DNA of 64,000 nt from NCBI RefSeq assembly GCF_000244895.1, contig NZ_CM001441.1, positions 1,818,226 to 1,882,225 on the forward strand, in the 5' to 3' direction. Position numbers and translations under genes: made by a program. Positions 8,029 to 16,286 of the stretch are shown in pieces. The notes under the pieces are model-generated. The model was not told where the DNA came from. It did not search any database and saw only the letters and a program-made list of their open reading frames with translations. The stretch is from Desulfosporosinus youngiae DSM 17734. Its GTDB lineage: Bacteria > Bacillota > Desulfitobacteriia > Desulfitobacteriales > Desulfitobacteriaceae. Numbering within the stretch: the stretch's first letter is position 1; every line of letters begins with the position of its first letter.

Positions 8029-8889
8029 ATGGGGGTCAATACTATTTCACATATTTGTCGAAGAATCGCCCTCTATGGTAAAGGCGGAATAGGTAAATCA
8101 ACTATTGCCTCAAATTTAGCAGCCGCTTTGGCAAGCAGCGGCTTGAAAGTGCTATTGATTGGCTGTGACCCTAAGGCGGATTCCACCCGTAATCTGACTC
8201 GTGAAACCATTCCTTCTGTTCTGGAAACATTGGAGGGTTCGGAAAAGATAGGAATACAAGATCTTCTCCATACCGGTGATTTTGGGGTTTCTTGTGTGGA
8301 ATCAGGAGGGCCGGAAGCTGGAATCGGCTGCGCCGGCCTTGGCATTTCCACTACACTGGAAGAGCTGACCCGTCTGGGTGTGTATGACCAGGACTGGGAT
8401 ATCATCCTGTATGATGTGCTGGGAGATGTTGTGTGCGGGGGCTTTTCCGTACCCATGCGCAAAAAGCATGTGGATACGGTTTATATCGTGACTTCAGCCG
8501 ATTTTATGTCCCTTTATGCGGCCAATAATATTCTCAAAAGCGTAAAGCGCTATTCGAATAGGGAGAAGCCTCTGCTGGGAGGTATACTGCACAACCGCCT
8601 AGGCAGTGCCAAGGAAAGGGCAGTGGTCCAGGAGTTTTGCCGAAAAACCAATTCCCCTTACATAGCGGCTATGGGACAATCTCCGGAAATTCGTCTGGCG
8701 GAGCTTCAGCGCCAAACGGTGCTGAAGGCCTTCCCCGGCGGCACTGCTGCCCAGGTGTTTTTAGAGCTGGGGCGGCAAATGGCGGAGTCTGGGCAAGCAT
8801 CTGTGCCGACGCCACTCTGTCCCCAGGACATGGATGCAGTGGGAGCCGGCATTCTCAAGCTGCTGCAGGATGAGGAGGTGAAGGAATGA
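8029..8889 (+). CDS. NifH/BchL-like nitrogenase-type iron protein
   Basis: This 286-residue P-loop ATPase is expected to be a homodimeric electron donor carrying one [4Fe-4S] cluster between subunits. The P-loop is GKGGIGKST (residues about 18-26) and the switch region is GCDPKADST. Both cluster-ligand cysteines are present, in GIGCAGLG (about 100) and DVLGDVVCGGF (about 140). The arginine that NifH carries after GCAG is Leu here. As the first gene of the riboswitch operon it overlaps the next start, so it should reduce the NifD/K-like partner encoded there. It lacks the company of true nif genes (no nifK, E, N or B in view). The start ATG 8029 has no strong ribosome-binding site; a small GC-rich hairpin lies just upstream. 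Confidence 0.9.
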   Translation: MGVNTISHICRRIALYGKGGIGKSTIASNLAAALASSGLKVLLIGCDPKADSTRNLTRETIPSVLETLEGSEKIGIQDLLHTGDFGVSCVESGGPEAGIGCAGLGISTTLEELTRLGVYDQDWDIILYDVLGDVVCGGFSVPMRKKHVDTVYIVTSADFMSLYAANNILKSVKRYSNREKPLLGGILHNRLGSAKERAVVQEFCRKTNSPYIAAMGQSPEIRLAELQRQTVLKAFPGGTAAQVFLELGRQMAESGQASVPTPLCPQDMDAVGAGILKLLQDEEVKE

Positions 8890-10625
8890 AAACAACCCTT
8901 GCCCTCTGTGCCTGTACTCAGGAGACGGATGAGGGGACGGCCTCCGCCACTTTATTCAAACGTTCCGATGTGGCGGTGGTCGCCATTGGACCGGCAGCCT
9001 GTCTGCGCCATTTGTATTTCCTGGCCATGCGCTTACAGGCTTTGGAGCAATTGCATCTGTGCTGCCTTACAACCCGGGAATATGCCCTGGGGAATTTCCG
9101 GACGAAAGTCCGGGAGCGCCTGGACCGGGTACTGGGGGAACAGACTGTCAGAGGGATTTTGGTGTATGGGACTTGTGCTGATATTCTCATGCTGGTGGAT
9201 TTTGAGGAGCTTCTGGCAGGGCTGGAGAATCCGGCGGGTATCCCGGTAAAGATCTTTTGCCGCGGCCCTTTAGAAAAACGAAAAATGCCCGCTGTCAAAC
9301 GGCTTCAGATCTTATATCAGGAGCTTGAAGATGAGATGCCCGGCCCGGCAGGTGAGCTGAGTCATCTTCATGGGGAAAAAGCCTTTTTCCTGCCTCCCCT
9401 CGCAGGGGATTTTGCCGGGGTTGTCAGTATGCTCCAGGATTGGAATTGCGAACTGATTCTCTATACACCCGGCGGATGCAGAACCGGCTTACAGATGGAT
9501 GAACCCAGCGAGCGACCGCCTTGTTTTTCTTACACAAGCTATAATGATATTCACGCCGTACTGGGCTCCGAGGGGAAGCTGGTGGAGCTGATGCGGGAAT
9601 CGCCCCCCGAGCAGGGGCGAATAGGGCGCGCCTTGGTAAGCACGCCCGTGCCCTACATTACGGGCTGTGACTTTGAGTGGCTTAAGCAAGAGCTTTCCAG
9701 TCCTGAGTATCCTTTTTTGTGCTTCCCCTGCAACGGGTTTGAGACTTATGCTGTGGGGATGGAAAGGGCTCTGTTGATCCTGGGTAAGACCTTCCTCGAT
9801 TCCCGCAAGCGGGAGAGCAGGCAGATTCTGCTGGCAGGCTGCTCGGCCATGGAGCCTGTATCCCGGAGCCATCTGCAAGGGGCCGTTGACAAGATTGAGG
9901 AATTGGGTTTTTCGGTTTTCTTTTTAGGGGACGGCGGCATAGAATCCGTGCGGCAGGCGGCAGCAGCTTCCTTATGCTGGTGTGTTTCATCCACTGGGGA
10001 AGCCCTGGCAGGATGGCTGAAAGAAACCTTTGGAACGTCATGGTTTACCCATTTGCCCATTGGTCGCAGGGGGATGAACCGGTTATTGGAATTAATATCT
10101 GAAGAGGGGAAAGCTCCCGCCAGGATCATGGGGGGAGAACAGGCGGCAGCCGCCCCAGGAGCTTCTGAGGCTTCCGAGGCTTCCGAGGTTTCCGAAGCTT
10201 ACGAGGTTTCCGAAGCTTACGGGGATGTTCCCCGCATTTTAATCATCAGCGAACCTCTCACCGGTTTAGGAATTCAGCAATGCTTATTTGAAGACTTTGC
10301 CTATGCCGGCAGCAGGGTAGCTGTTTATGGTTTGGGGGGCCGGGCCAGGGGTTTTGAAGAGGATCAGTTTGGTCAACCCATTGTGCATTTCCAAAACCCG
10401 GAGGAGATCAAAGGGCTGGTGTGCAGTGCGGATATTTTGATTGCCGACCCCCTTTATGAAAGACTGGCTCAGAGCTGGGGAGCACGGCCCTTGTTCATTT
10501 CTGTACCCTACCCCGCCCTGAGCGGCAACCTTTATGCTAGGTCCTCGATAGATTTAATCGGGGAAGAAGGTTATCAGTATTTTGCATCTAAATTGGGAAA
10601 AGAGAGGAAGGAGAAAAAACGATGA
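8886..10625 (+). CDS. One-chain nitrogenase component-1-like (NifD/NifK-like) protein with duplicated N-terminal module
   Basis: This 579-residue protein has a nitrogenase/protochlorophyllide-reductase component-1 layout. Two similar N-terminal modules follow each other. Module 1 (about 28-130) has GPAAC39, CC59/60-LTTREYALG and YGTC97ADI. Module 2 (about 188-290) has PGGC198, C213-FSYTSYNDIHAVLG, TGC261DFEW and PCNGFETYAVG. These match the GP-x-C, C...G and tGC positions that hold P-cluster-type Fe-S ligands in NifD and NifK. Two more Rossmann-like domains follow (from about 312 and 448), joined by a Ser-Glu-Ala-rich repeat linker at about 426-445. A C-terminal stretch SGNLYARSSIDLIGEEG fits the family's last domain. 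It overlaps the NifH-like gene by 4 bases and the lipoprotein gene by 4. The substrate is unknown; the riboswitch suggests corrinoid chemistry. Confidence 0.8.
   Translation: MKTTLALCACTQETDEGTASATLFKRSDVAVVAIGPAACLRHLYFLAMRLQALEQLHLCCLTTREYALGNFRTKVRERLDRVLGEQTVRGILVYGTCADILMLVDFEELLAGLENPAGIPVKIFCRGPLEKRKMPAVKRLQILYQELEDEMPGPAGELSHLHGEKAFFLPPLAGDFAGVVSMLQDWNCELILYTPGGCRTGLQMDEPSERPPCFSYTSYNDIHAVLGSEGKLVELMRESPPEQGRIGRALVSTPVPYITGCDFEWLKQELSSPEYPFLCFPCNGFETYAVGMERALLILGKTFLDSRKRESRQILLAGCSAMEPVSRSHLQGAVDKIEELGFSVFFLGDGGIESVRQAAAASLCWCVSSTGEALAGWLKETFGTSWFTHLPIGRRGMNRLLELISEEGKAPARIMGGEQAAAAPGASEASEASEVSEAYEVSEAYGDVPRILIISEPLTGLGIQQCLFEDFAYAGSRVAVYGLGGRARGFEEDQFGQPIVHFQNPEEIKGLVCSADILIADPLYERLAQSWGARPLFISVPYPALSGNLYARSSIDLIGEEGYQYFASKLGKERKEKKR
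10158..10222 (+). repeat. Short tandem repeat encoding the Ser-Glu-Ala linker
   Basis: Units of (G/T)CTTC(T/C)GAGG and GTTTCCGAAGCTTACGAG repeat within the linker of the NifD/K-like protein, giving SEASEASEVSEAYEVSEAYG. The periods are multiples of three, so length changes keep the frame. Confidence 0.7.
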
Positions 10626-11728
10626 AACGATTCTTTACCGGTTTACTAGCTTCCATATTGGTGTTGTCCCTATTGCTTACAGGCTGTGGTGCCGCCGGAG
10701 GCCGGCAGGCTGATCAGGCATCCGGGCCGGAACAGCCCGCTGTCCGTACTGTTACGGATGCCGCAGGCAATGTGGTAGAGGTTCCGCCGGACATTTCCCG
10801 AATCGCAGTGACGCCTCTGCCCTGGTCTTCCGTGGTGAGTGCCGTCGATGGGGGTTCCCAACGGCTTGTCTCCATCAACCCCAGTGCGCTGAAAGCCTAT
10901 TCAGGCAGCTTCTTTGCCAAGCTGGATAAGAATTACGCCACACTGGATGACAAGAGCATCGGCAGCGATTTCTCGATTAATATTGAAGAATTGCTCAACC
11001 GGCAGGTACAGGCTGTTATCATCTGGGAATATCAAACGGCGGAAGCCGAAAAGCTTAAAGAAGTGGGGATTGTCCCTGTGATGGTAAAGAACGGGAATGT
11101 CCAGGAGCTGCAGGACAGTTTTAAAGCAGTTGGGCAGCTTTTGGGTAAAGAAGAACGGGCCAAGTGGATCATTGATGAATACTCCAAGGCTTACGGGAAA
11201 ATGAAGTCCTATGGCGAGGAAGTAAAGAAAGCCGGCAAGCCCCGGGTTCTCTATCTGAAACGCTCGGATCTCACCTTGCAGGGAAACGACAATTTTATAA
11301 AGGAATCCATGGAACTTGCCGGTGCGGATAATATTGCTGCGAATGCCAAAAGCATCACCATGGAGGAAATCCTCAAGCTTGACCCGGAGATTATCCTGCT
11401 CAGCGACTTCGATAAATTTCTGCCCCAGGATTTATATGAGAACCGCATTGCAGGCCAGGATTGGAGCAGCGTTTCAGCAGTGGTGAATAAGCGGGTTTAC
11501 AAAACCCCTGTGGGAATCTATCGCTGGGATGCACCCGGTGTGGAAACACCGTTGATGATGCTTTGGCTGGGGAAGATGCTGCAGCCTGAGATTTTCTCCC
11601 AAGTAGATTTAAAGGCGCAAATGAAGAGCTTTTATCAGGATATGTTTGACTATTCACTGACAGATGAGGACTTCGGGCAAATCTTTAAGGATAAGGCAAA
11701 CGCCGCCAGTGAGCGGCGCATTTCCTAG
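10622..11728 (+). CDS. Metal-chelate/corrinoid-type substrate-binding lipoprotein
   Basis: This 368-residue protein has a lipoprotein signal peptide ending in the lipobox LLTGCG (Cys22), followed by a cluster A helical-backbone binding-protein fold of the FecB/BtuF class (VRTVTDAAGNVVEVPPDISRIA...). It would be anchored outside the membrane and hand its ligand to the permease encoded next. Family members bind Fe-siderophores, haem or cobalamin; sequence alone does not decide which. It overlaps the NifD/K-like gene by 4 bases, so reductase and importer are made together. With the cobalamin riboswitch in front, a corrinoid or related tetrapyrrole is the favoured ligand (inference). Confidence 0.88.
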   Translation: MKRFFTGLLASILVLSLLLTGCGAAGGRQADQASGPEQPAVRTVTDAAGNVVEVPPDISRIAVTPLPWSSVVSAVDGGSQRLVSINPSALKAYSGSFFAKLDKNYATLDDKSIGSDFSINIEELLNRQVQAVIIWEYQTAEAEKLKEVGIVPVMVKNGNVQELQDSFKAVGQLLGKEERAKWIIDEYSKAYGKMKSYGEEVKKAGKPRVLYLKRSDLTLQGNDNFIKESMELAGADNIAANAKSITMEEILKLDPEIILLSDFDKFLPQDLYENRIAGQDWSSVSAVVNKRVYKTPVGIYRWDAPGVETPLMMLWLGKMLQPEIFSQVDLKAQMKSFYQDMFDYSLTDEDFGQIFKDKANAASERRIS

Positions 11729-11739
11729 AGCGGCCGCCA

Positions 11740-12774
11740 ATGCGTACAAACCTCAAAGACCGCCGGGCGGGTGCCTTTCCGGGGCTGCTCATCCTGCTGT
11801 CCGTCCTTCTTGTCATCTTGCTGCTCATTGTCGTGGGTGTGGGCAGGTATCCTCTGCATCCCTTCACAGTGCTCCAGGTTTTGCTCTCCAAGTGGGTGCC
11901 CATTGAACCAACCTGGCCTCAGCAGGCGGAAGGGGTGGTCTTTACCCTCAGGCTGCCCCGTGCTCTGGCCGCGGTTTTGGTAGGCAGCGCCCTCTCTCTG
12001 TCCGGAGCGTGTTATCAGGGAGTGTTTAAAAATCCTTTGGTTGCCCCCGATGTACTGGGGGTTTCTTCCGGTGCCTGTATCGGAGCGTCTATGGGGATTC
12101 TGCTGGGGTGGAATGCCTCCGGTATTCAGCTGCTGGCCTTTATAGGAGGGATGGTGGCGGTTGGGTTGACCACCAGTATCCCGAAGATTACACGCAATCA
12201 ATCCATGATGATGTTGGTCCTATCCGGTATTATTGTCGGCGGTCTGATGAGTTCCATTATGGGATTCATCAAGTATATTGCAGACCCGGAGACACAATTG
12301 GCCTCCATTACCTATTGGCAGATGGGCAGTCTTGCCAAAGTGGTAAGCCCGGATCTGGTGACGGTTGCCATACCGATTCTGCTGGCTACGGGGATTCTGC
12401 TGCTGTTGCGCTGGCGTATTAATGTTTTGTCTTTGGGAGACCGGGAAGCTCAATCCTTGGGAGTGCCGGTGCTGCGTTCCCGCCGGATTGTGATTTTATG
12501 CGCCACGGTTCTGACAGCCAGCGCCGTATGCATCAGCGGCACTATCGGCTGGGTAGGGCTTGTTATCCCGCATTTTGGGCGCATGCTGGCGGGACCGGAT
12601 AACCGGAAGCTTTTGCCGCTGTCATGCCTGTTGGGAGGAATTTTTTTGTTGGTCATTGATACATGTGCCCGCCTGATGACCAGCGCAGAGCTGCCTTTGA
12701 CGATTTTAACCGGAATTGTGGGAGCACCCTTTTACGTTTATTTATTAATTAAGCAAAGGATGAAGCTGTCGTGA
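11740..12774 (+). CDS. FecCD-type ABC transporter permease
   Basis: This is a 344-residue integral membrane protein with about ten predicted helices and the family hallmarks: LRLPRALAAVLVGSALSLSGACYQGVFKNPLVAPDVLGVSSGA near residues 70-115 and GTIGWVGLVIPHFGR around 267. This is the BtuC/FecD/FhuB family that forms a homodimeric channel for metal chelates or cobalamin. The gene follows the lipoprotein gene by 11 bases and overlaps the ATPase gene (GTGA), so it belongs to the riboswitch operon. Confidence 0.93.
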   Translation: MRTNLKDRRAGAFPGLLILLSVLLVILLLIVVGVGRYPLHPFTVLQVLLSKWVPIEPTWPQQAEGVVFTLRLPRALAAVLVGSALSLSGACYQGVFKNPLVAPDVLGVSSGACIGASMGILLGWNASGIQLLAFIGGMVAVGLTTSIPKITRNQSMMMLVLSGIIVGGLMSSIMGFIKYIADPETQLASITYWQMGSLAKVVSPDLVTVAIPILLATGILLLLRWRINVLSLGDREAQSLGVPVLRSRRIVILCATVLTASAVCISGTIGWVGLVIPHFGRMLAGPDNRKLLPLSCLLGGIFLLVIDTCARLMTSAELPLTILTGIVGAPFYVYLLIKQRMKLS

Positions 12775-13544
12775 GATTAGAAGTGCGCGACCTTTGTTTC
12801 GCCTACGGCAAAGGCGATAAGCTGCTGAAGAATGTTTGCTTCACCTTAAAAAAAGGCGAGATCTTTTCCATACTCGGCCCCAACGGAGCAGGAAAGTCTA
12901 CGCTGCTTAACTGCATTATGAATTTGCTTACGCCTGAAAGCGGTTTGATCCGGGTACACGGCCAGCCTCTCGCCTCAATGGATGTGCGTGAGATCGCCAA
13001 AACCATCGGCTATGTGCCTCAGACTCATTCTTTGGTCTATGATTATTCCGTGCGGGACTTTGTCGTCATGGGGCGCACGCCGTATTTGACTGCTTTTCAG
13101 CAGCCCGGTGCCCAGGACTATGCCCTGGTGGACAGCGTATTGGAGCAATTGGGTATAGCCGGGTTAAGTGAGCGGCCTTACACAGCACTCAGCGGCGGGG
13201 AACGCCAGCAGGTTACCATTGCCCGTACCCTTGTACAGCGTCCGCAGATCATCATTCTTGATGAGCCCACATCCTATCTGGACTACGGAAATCAAATCCG
13301 GGTATTGCAGCTGATTAAGAGCTTAGCGGAGGACGGTTATTCTATTATTATGACCACTCATATGCCTGACCATGCCCTCCGCTTAGGCGGAAAAACAGGC
13401 ATCCTTGACCGTGGGGGGCAGTTCAGCGTTGGCAAAACGGAAGAGATCCTGACCCAGGAGCGGTTAAGTAACCTATATGCCAGCGACATTCGTATTCTTT
13501 ATGTAGAGGAACTTGGGCGCTCTATATGTGCAGCGGCCCAATAG
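12771..13544 (+). CDS. FecE/BtuD-type ABC transporter ATP-binding protein
   Basis: This 257-residue ATPase has Walker A GPNGAGKST (about 38), Q-loop YVPQTHS, signature LSGGERQQ and Walker B IIILDEPTSYLD, with switch TTHMPDHA. It starts with GTG overlapping the permease stop. It completes the importer lipoprotein-permease-ATPase and ends the operon; the LysR gene converges on it only 9 bases later, with no obvious terminator between. Confidence 0.93.
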   Translation: MRLEVRDLCFAYGKGDKLLKNVCFTLKKGEIFSILGPNGAGKSTLLNCIMNLLTPESGLIRVHGQPLASMDVREIAKTIGYVPQTHSLVYDYSVRDFVVMGRTPYLTAFQQPGAQDYALVDSVLEQLGIAGLSERPYTALSGGERQQVTIARTLVQRPQIIILDEPTSYLDYGNQIRVLQLIKSLAEDGYSIIMTTHMPDHALRLGGKTGILDRGGQFSVGKTEEILTQERLSNLYASDIRILYVEELGRSICAAAQ

Positions 13545-13553
13545 GCCGGATCT

Positions 13554-14507
13554 TCAGCAGCCCTGCCTACCTGGCATGGCATCAAAGCAGCGGCGCACAT
13601 GGTCCTCCAATAACCGCACATACAGCTCCGCGGTCGTGGTCAGCGGCCGTGATGTTTTCTTAATCCATAATATATCCAACTGTTCACTTTGGCCGGCTAA
13701 GGGGATGGCGCAGATTTCCTGTTGGCCGGCATGCATTTTGTCCCCATTGCTGTTGACAAGGTCCGGTCCGATGCTGAAAGCGTCCGTGGCCCGAACCAGG
13801 GCTATTTTTGTGCAGCGGTCGCTGACATGGACGATCTTATCCAGTTGGCTGTAGAAAACAATTTCTTCAGTAAAATGGGAACCGCTGTTTTTGCCTTGAT
13901 CGAAGGTGATAAAAGGATATTGTTTTAACTCTTCAATGAATAAGGCGTTTTTCCGGGCGAGGGGATGGCTTTGGCGCACAAACACGTAGGGAGAAAGGGT
14001 ATGAATTTTATGTTGGGAAATGTCTCCGGAATGCAAAAGCTTCCGGAAGATTTCGAGATACTGATGCTGTACGGCCAGTACGCCTATTTCACTCCGGCCG
14101 GCTTCAACATCGTGAATTACCTCGTAGGTGGGGCATTCCCGGATGGCAATATCGAAGGGCTCCGGATCAATGGTTTCCATCAGCTTGACAAAAGCGCGTA
14201 CAGCAAAGGGCAGGCGCTGTGTCGATACGGAAAAAAGCATATCCGATGATTTTTTCTGCTGGTACCGATTTTCAAGATAATTGGCTTGTTCCACAATTTG
14301 GCGGGCGAATTGCAAGAAATCCTCGCCTTCCGGGGAGAGGACGACCCCCCGATTGTTGCGCCGAAATAAAACAATCCCCAGTTCTTCTTCCAGCTGCTTG
14401 ATGGCAGTTGACAAGGTTGACTGGGATATAAAGAGTGATTTTGCCGCTTCGGATATGGATGCACAGGCAGCCACTTCGATAACGTATCTTAAAACCTGTA
14501 AAGTCAC
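13554..14507 (-). CDS. LysR family transcriptional regulator
   Basis: This 317-residue protein has an N-terminal winged helix-turn-helix (about residues 1-60; ACASISEAAKSLFISQSTLSTAIKQLEEELG, then LFRRNNRGVVLSPEG) and a C-terminal substrate-binding domain of periplasmic-binding fold. LysR proteins usually control a divergent or adjacent gene in response to a small molecule. The divergent neighbour is the AraC-type gene at 14647, and an imperfect dyad (14572-14592) lies in the shared gap. It converges with the riboswitch operon, so a link to that operon is possible but not shown. Confidence 0.92.
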   Translation of the reverse strand: MTLQVLRYVIEVAACASISEAAKSLFISQSTLSTAIKQLEEELGIVLFRRNNRGVVLSPEGEDFLQFARQIVEQANYLENRYQQKKSSDMLFSVSTQRLPFAVRAFVKLMETIDPEPFDIAIRECPTYEVIHDVEAGRSEIGVLAVQHQYLEIFRKLLHSGDISQHKIHTLSPYVFVRQSHPLARKNALFIEELKQYPFITFDQGKNSGSHFTEEIVFYSQLDKIVHVSDRCTKIALVRATDAFSIGPDLVNSNGDKMHAGQQEICAIPLAGQSEQLDILWIKKTSRPLTTTAELYVRLLEDHVRRCFDAMPGRQGC

Positions 14508-14561
14508 GCTCTGCCACCTCTTAGCCGCGATAATTAGTGCTATTATACCAAAGATCCTGTC

Positions 14562-14592
14562 TTGACACTATCTCGGTTTACTCTATACCGAG
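14562..14592 (+). promoter_or_regulatory. Promoter and dyad in the LysR/AraC gap
   Basis: TTGACA (14562-14567) and TATACC (14584-14589) are 16 bases apart and face the AraC gene. CTCGGTTTA...TATACCGAG (14572-14592) is an imperfect 21-bp dyad covering the -10 region, of the size expected for a LysR box. Confidence 0.5.
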
Positions 14593-14646
14593 GATTGGGT
14601 GAAACTGTAAAGAACAAATAATTTTAAGTTATATGCTTATTGCATC

Positions 14647-15675
14647 ATGAACAATTATGATTATCGTGTTATGATAAATCTCAGCAGAACAAACACCTTG
14701 AGCAGAGAAAATAAATTAAGTGGAGTTGGCTTTGATATGCGTCCTGAAATAATTAACTTCTCAAATGGGATACCCATCAGGGCATTTATTTGGAATAGCG
14801 GTCAATACCCCTATCACTGGCATAATGCAGTGGAAATCATCTATGTCATGGAAGGTTCGGTAAACATCAAAATAGGTGCGGAAACCCATCTGCTGAAGGA
14901 AAACAATGTCGCGGTTATCAATGTGGATGAGATACATGGTATAGCTAAAGACCCCGGTGACAATAAAGTTTTGTTTATACAAATTGACCCGGCTTTCTGT
15001 GAAAAGGTCCTGCCGGATTTTAAGTATACGTTCTTCTACTGCTCTTCTATTTACCACGAAGCCGTGGTTCCCGAAAAGTATCACATACTTAAAGGGTATT
15101 TGGCCCGTTTAGTAGGGGAAATAAATAAGGGGTCTCAAGCCGTCTGTAAGAAGGATATAGAAAGCTCTCTGCAAAAAATGCTCATTTATCTGGCCTACAA
15201 TTTTGATTTTATACGTTGGGGCATGGGGACGGAGGCTTTGGATGAAAAGCTGGTGAAAAGAATCAAGCAAATGTATGAATATGCTGCCGGCCACTATTCA
15301 GATAAGATGGGCTTGAAGGATCTAACTGAGCTGGTCAGTATCGGTGTGCACCATATGTCCCATTTTGTCACGGAAAAATTCGGGAAAACCTTTCAGGATT
15401 TACTGAATTACAGCAGAGGAGAACAGGCGGCCAGGCTGCTCCTGGGTACGGATAAACGTATCCTGGATATTTCCCTTGAATGTGGATTTTCCGATCCGAA
15501 ATATCTCATAAAGTACTTCAAATCAAACTATCAATGTACCCCTCTGCAGTTTCGCAGAATGTACCGGGCAGAGGACAAAACTCTGGCTTCCCAGATAGAA
15601 TATCAGGATTATCCGCTTTCTGAGGCAAGCAACTATTTGGAACCCTATATTAACGCAGCAAACAGTTTGGATTAA
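14647..15675 (+). CDS. AraC family transcriptional regulator
   Basis: The 342-residue product has an N-terminal cupin sensor domain (YPYHWHNAVEIIYVMEGSVNI, then LLKENNVAVINVDEIHG) and a C-terminal pair of helix-turn-helix motifs (about residues 215-315, ending DISLECGFSDPKYLIKYFKSNYQCTPLQFRR). Such regulators sense sugars or other small ligands. No ribosome-binding site is clear at 14647; an internal ATG near 14737 (MRPEIINFSNG), preceded by GTGGAG, could be the true start. It is divergent from the LysR gene. The target is unknown. Confidence 0.88.
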   Translation: MNNYDYRVMINLSRTNTLSRENKLSGVGFDMRPEIINFSNGIPIRAFIWNSGQYPYHWHNAVEIIYVMEGSVNIKIGAETHLLKENNVAVINVDEIHGIAKDPGDNKVLFIQIDPAFCEKVLPDFKYTFFYCSSIYHEAVVPEKYHILKGYLARLVGEINKGSQAVCKKDIESSLQKMLIYLAYNFDFIRWGMGTEALDEKLVKRIKQMYEYAAGHYSDKMGLKDLTELVSIGVHHMSHFVTEKFGKTFQDLLNYSRGEQAARLLLGTDKRILDISLECGFSDPKYLIKYFKSNYQCTPLQFRRMYRAEDKTLASQIEYQDYPLSEASNYLEPYINAANSLD

Positions 15676-15785
15676 TTGTGCCCTCATGTTTTAGTTCTGC
15701 TTAAATTAGGTTGACTTTAGAAAACACATTTGTGGTATTTTATGGTATAATAAATGGCAAGAACATATTGTAAGGCGGTGTACTT

Positions 15786-16100
15786 ATGAATGAGAATCAG
15801 GTGGGTGTAATACTTGAGGAAGTTCGGGATATGTTCAAAACCTTGGCAGAGGGACAGAAAATCTTGGCTGAAGGACAGAAAACTTTGGCAGAGGGACAGA
15901 AAATTATCGAAAATAGGTTGGACAAGGTGGAGGAAGGACAGCAAGCACTGGAAAGCAGGCAGAAATTATTAGAATCTGATATGAGGAACGTCAAATCTGA
16001 TCTGCAAATAATTAAGTCGTTTGTTATTGCTGCCGATAATAGTTTTAACGACTATGAAAACAGGCTTAAGGCTTTAGAGAAAAGACCCGCAAATCTATAA
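15786..16100 (+). CDS. Small coiled-coil protein with EGQK heptad repeats
   Basis: This 104-residue protein is almost entirely helical: LAEGQKILAEGQKTLAEGQK is a 7-residue repeat, continued by ENRLDKVEEGQQALESRQKLLESDMRNV. There is no signal peptide or enzyme motif. It resembles the short repetitive coiled-coil proteins common in Desulfitobacterium-type genomes; function unknown. It is preceded by TATGGTATAAT (about 15737-15747) and GGCGG, and followed by a terminator, so it is a single-gene unit. Confidence 0.65.
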   Translation: MNENQVGVILEEVRDMFKTLAEGQKILAEGQKTLAEGQKIIENRLDKVEEGQQALESRQKLLESDMRNVKSDLQIIKSFVIAADNSFNDYENRLKALEKRPANL

Positions 16101-16142
16101 AGATAGCAGGTTGTTTATGATGAGAGGATATATCGGACAAGC

Positions 16143-16172
16143 AGGAACCCTTTTTGGGGTTCTTTTTCTTTT
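16143..16172 (+). terminator. Intrinsic terminator after the coiled-coil gene
   Basis: Stem GAACCC/GGGTTC with a T-rich loop, followed by TTTTTCTTTT. Confidence 0.8.
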
Positions 16173-16286
16173 GCTACCGCAAAATTGTCAATGAGATTAC
16201 TTTAAAAAGAAACTATAATGAAAAATTATTTAGACCTTTATAATAGTTCTTTGAAGTAACCTTAGGCAAAATTGGAGGGGTATGGG

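Noticed and set aside
8029-10625. True nitrogen-fixation genes nifH/nifD
   Set aside because: Component 1 is a single short chain, nifK/E/N/B are absent, and a B12 riboswitch and metal-chelate importer are present instead.
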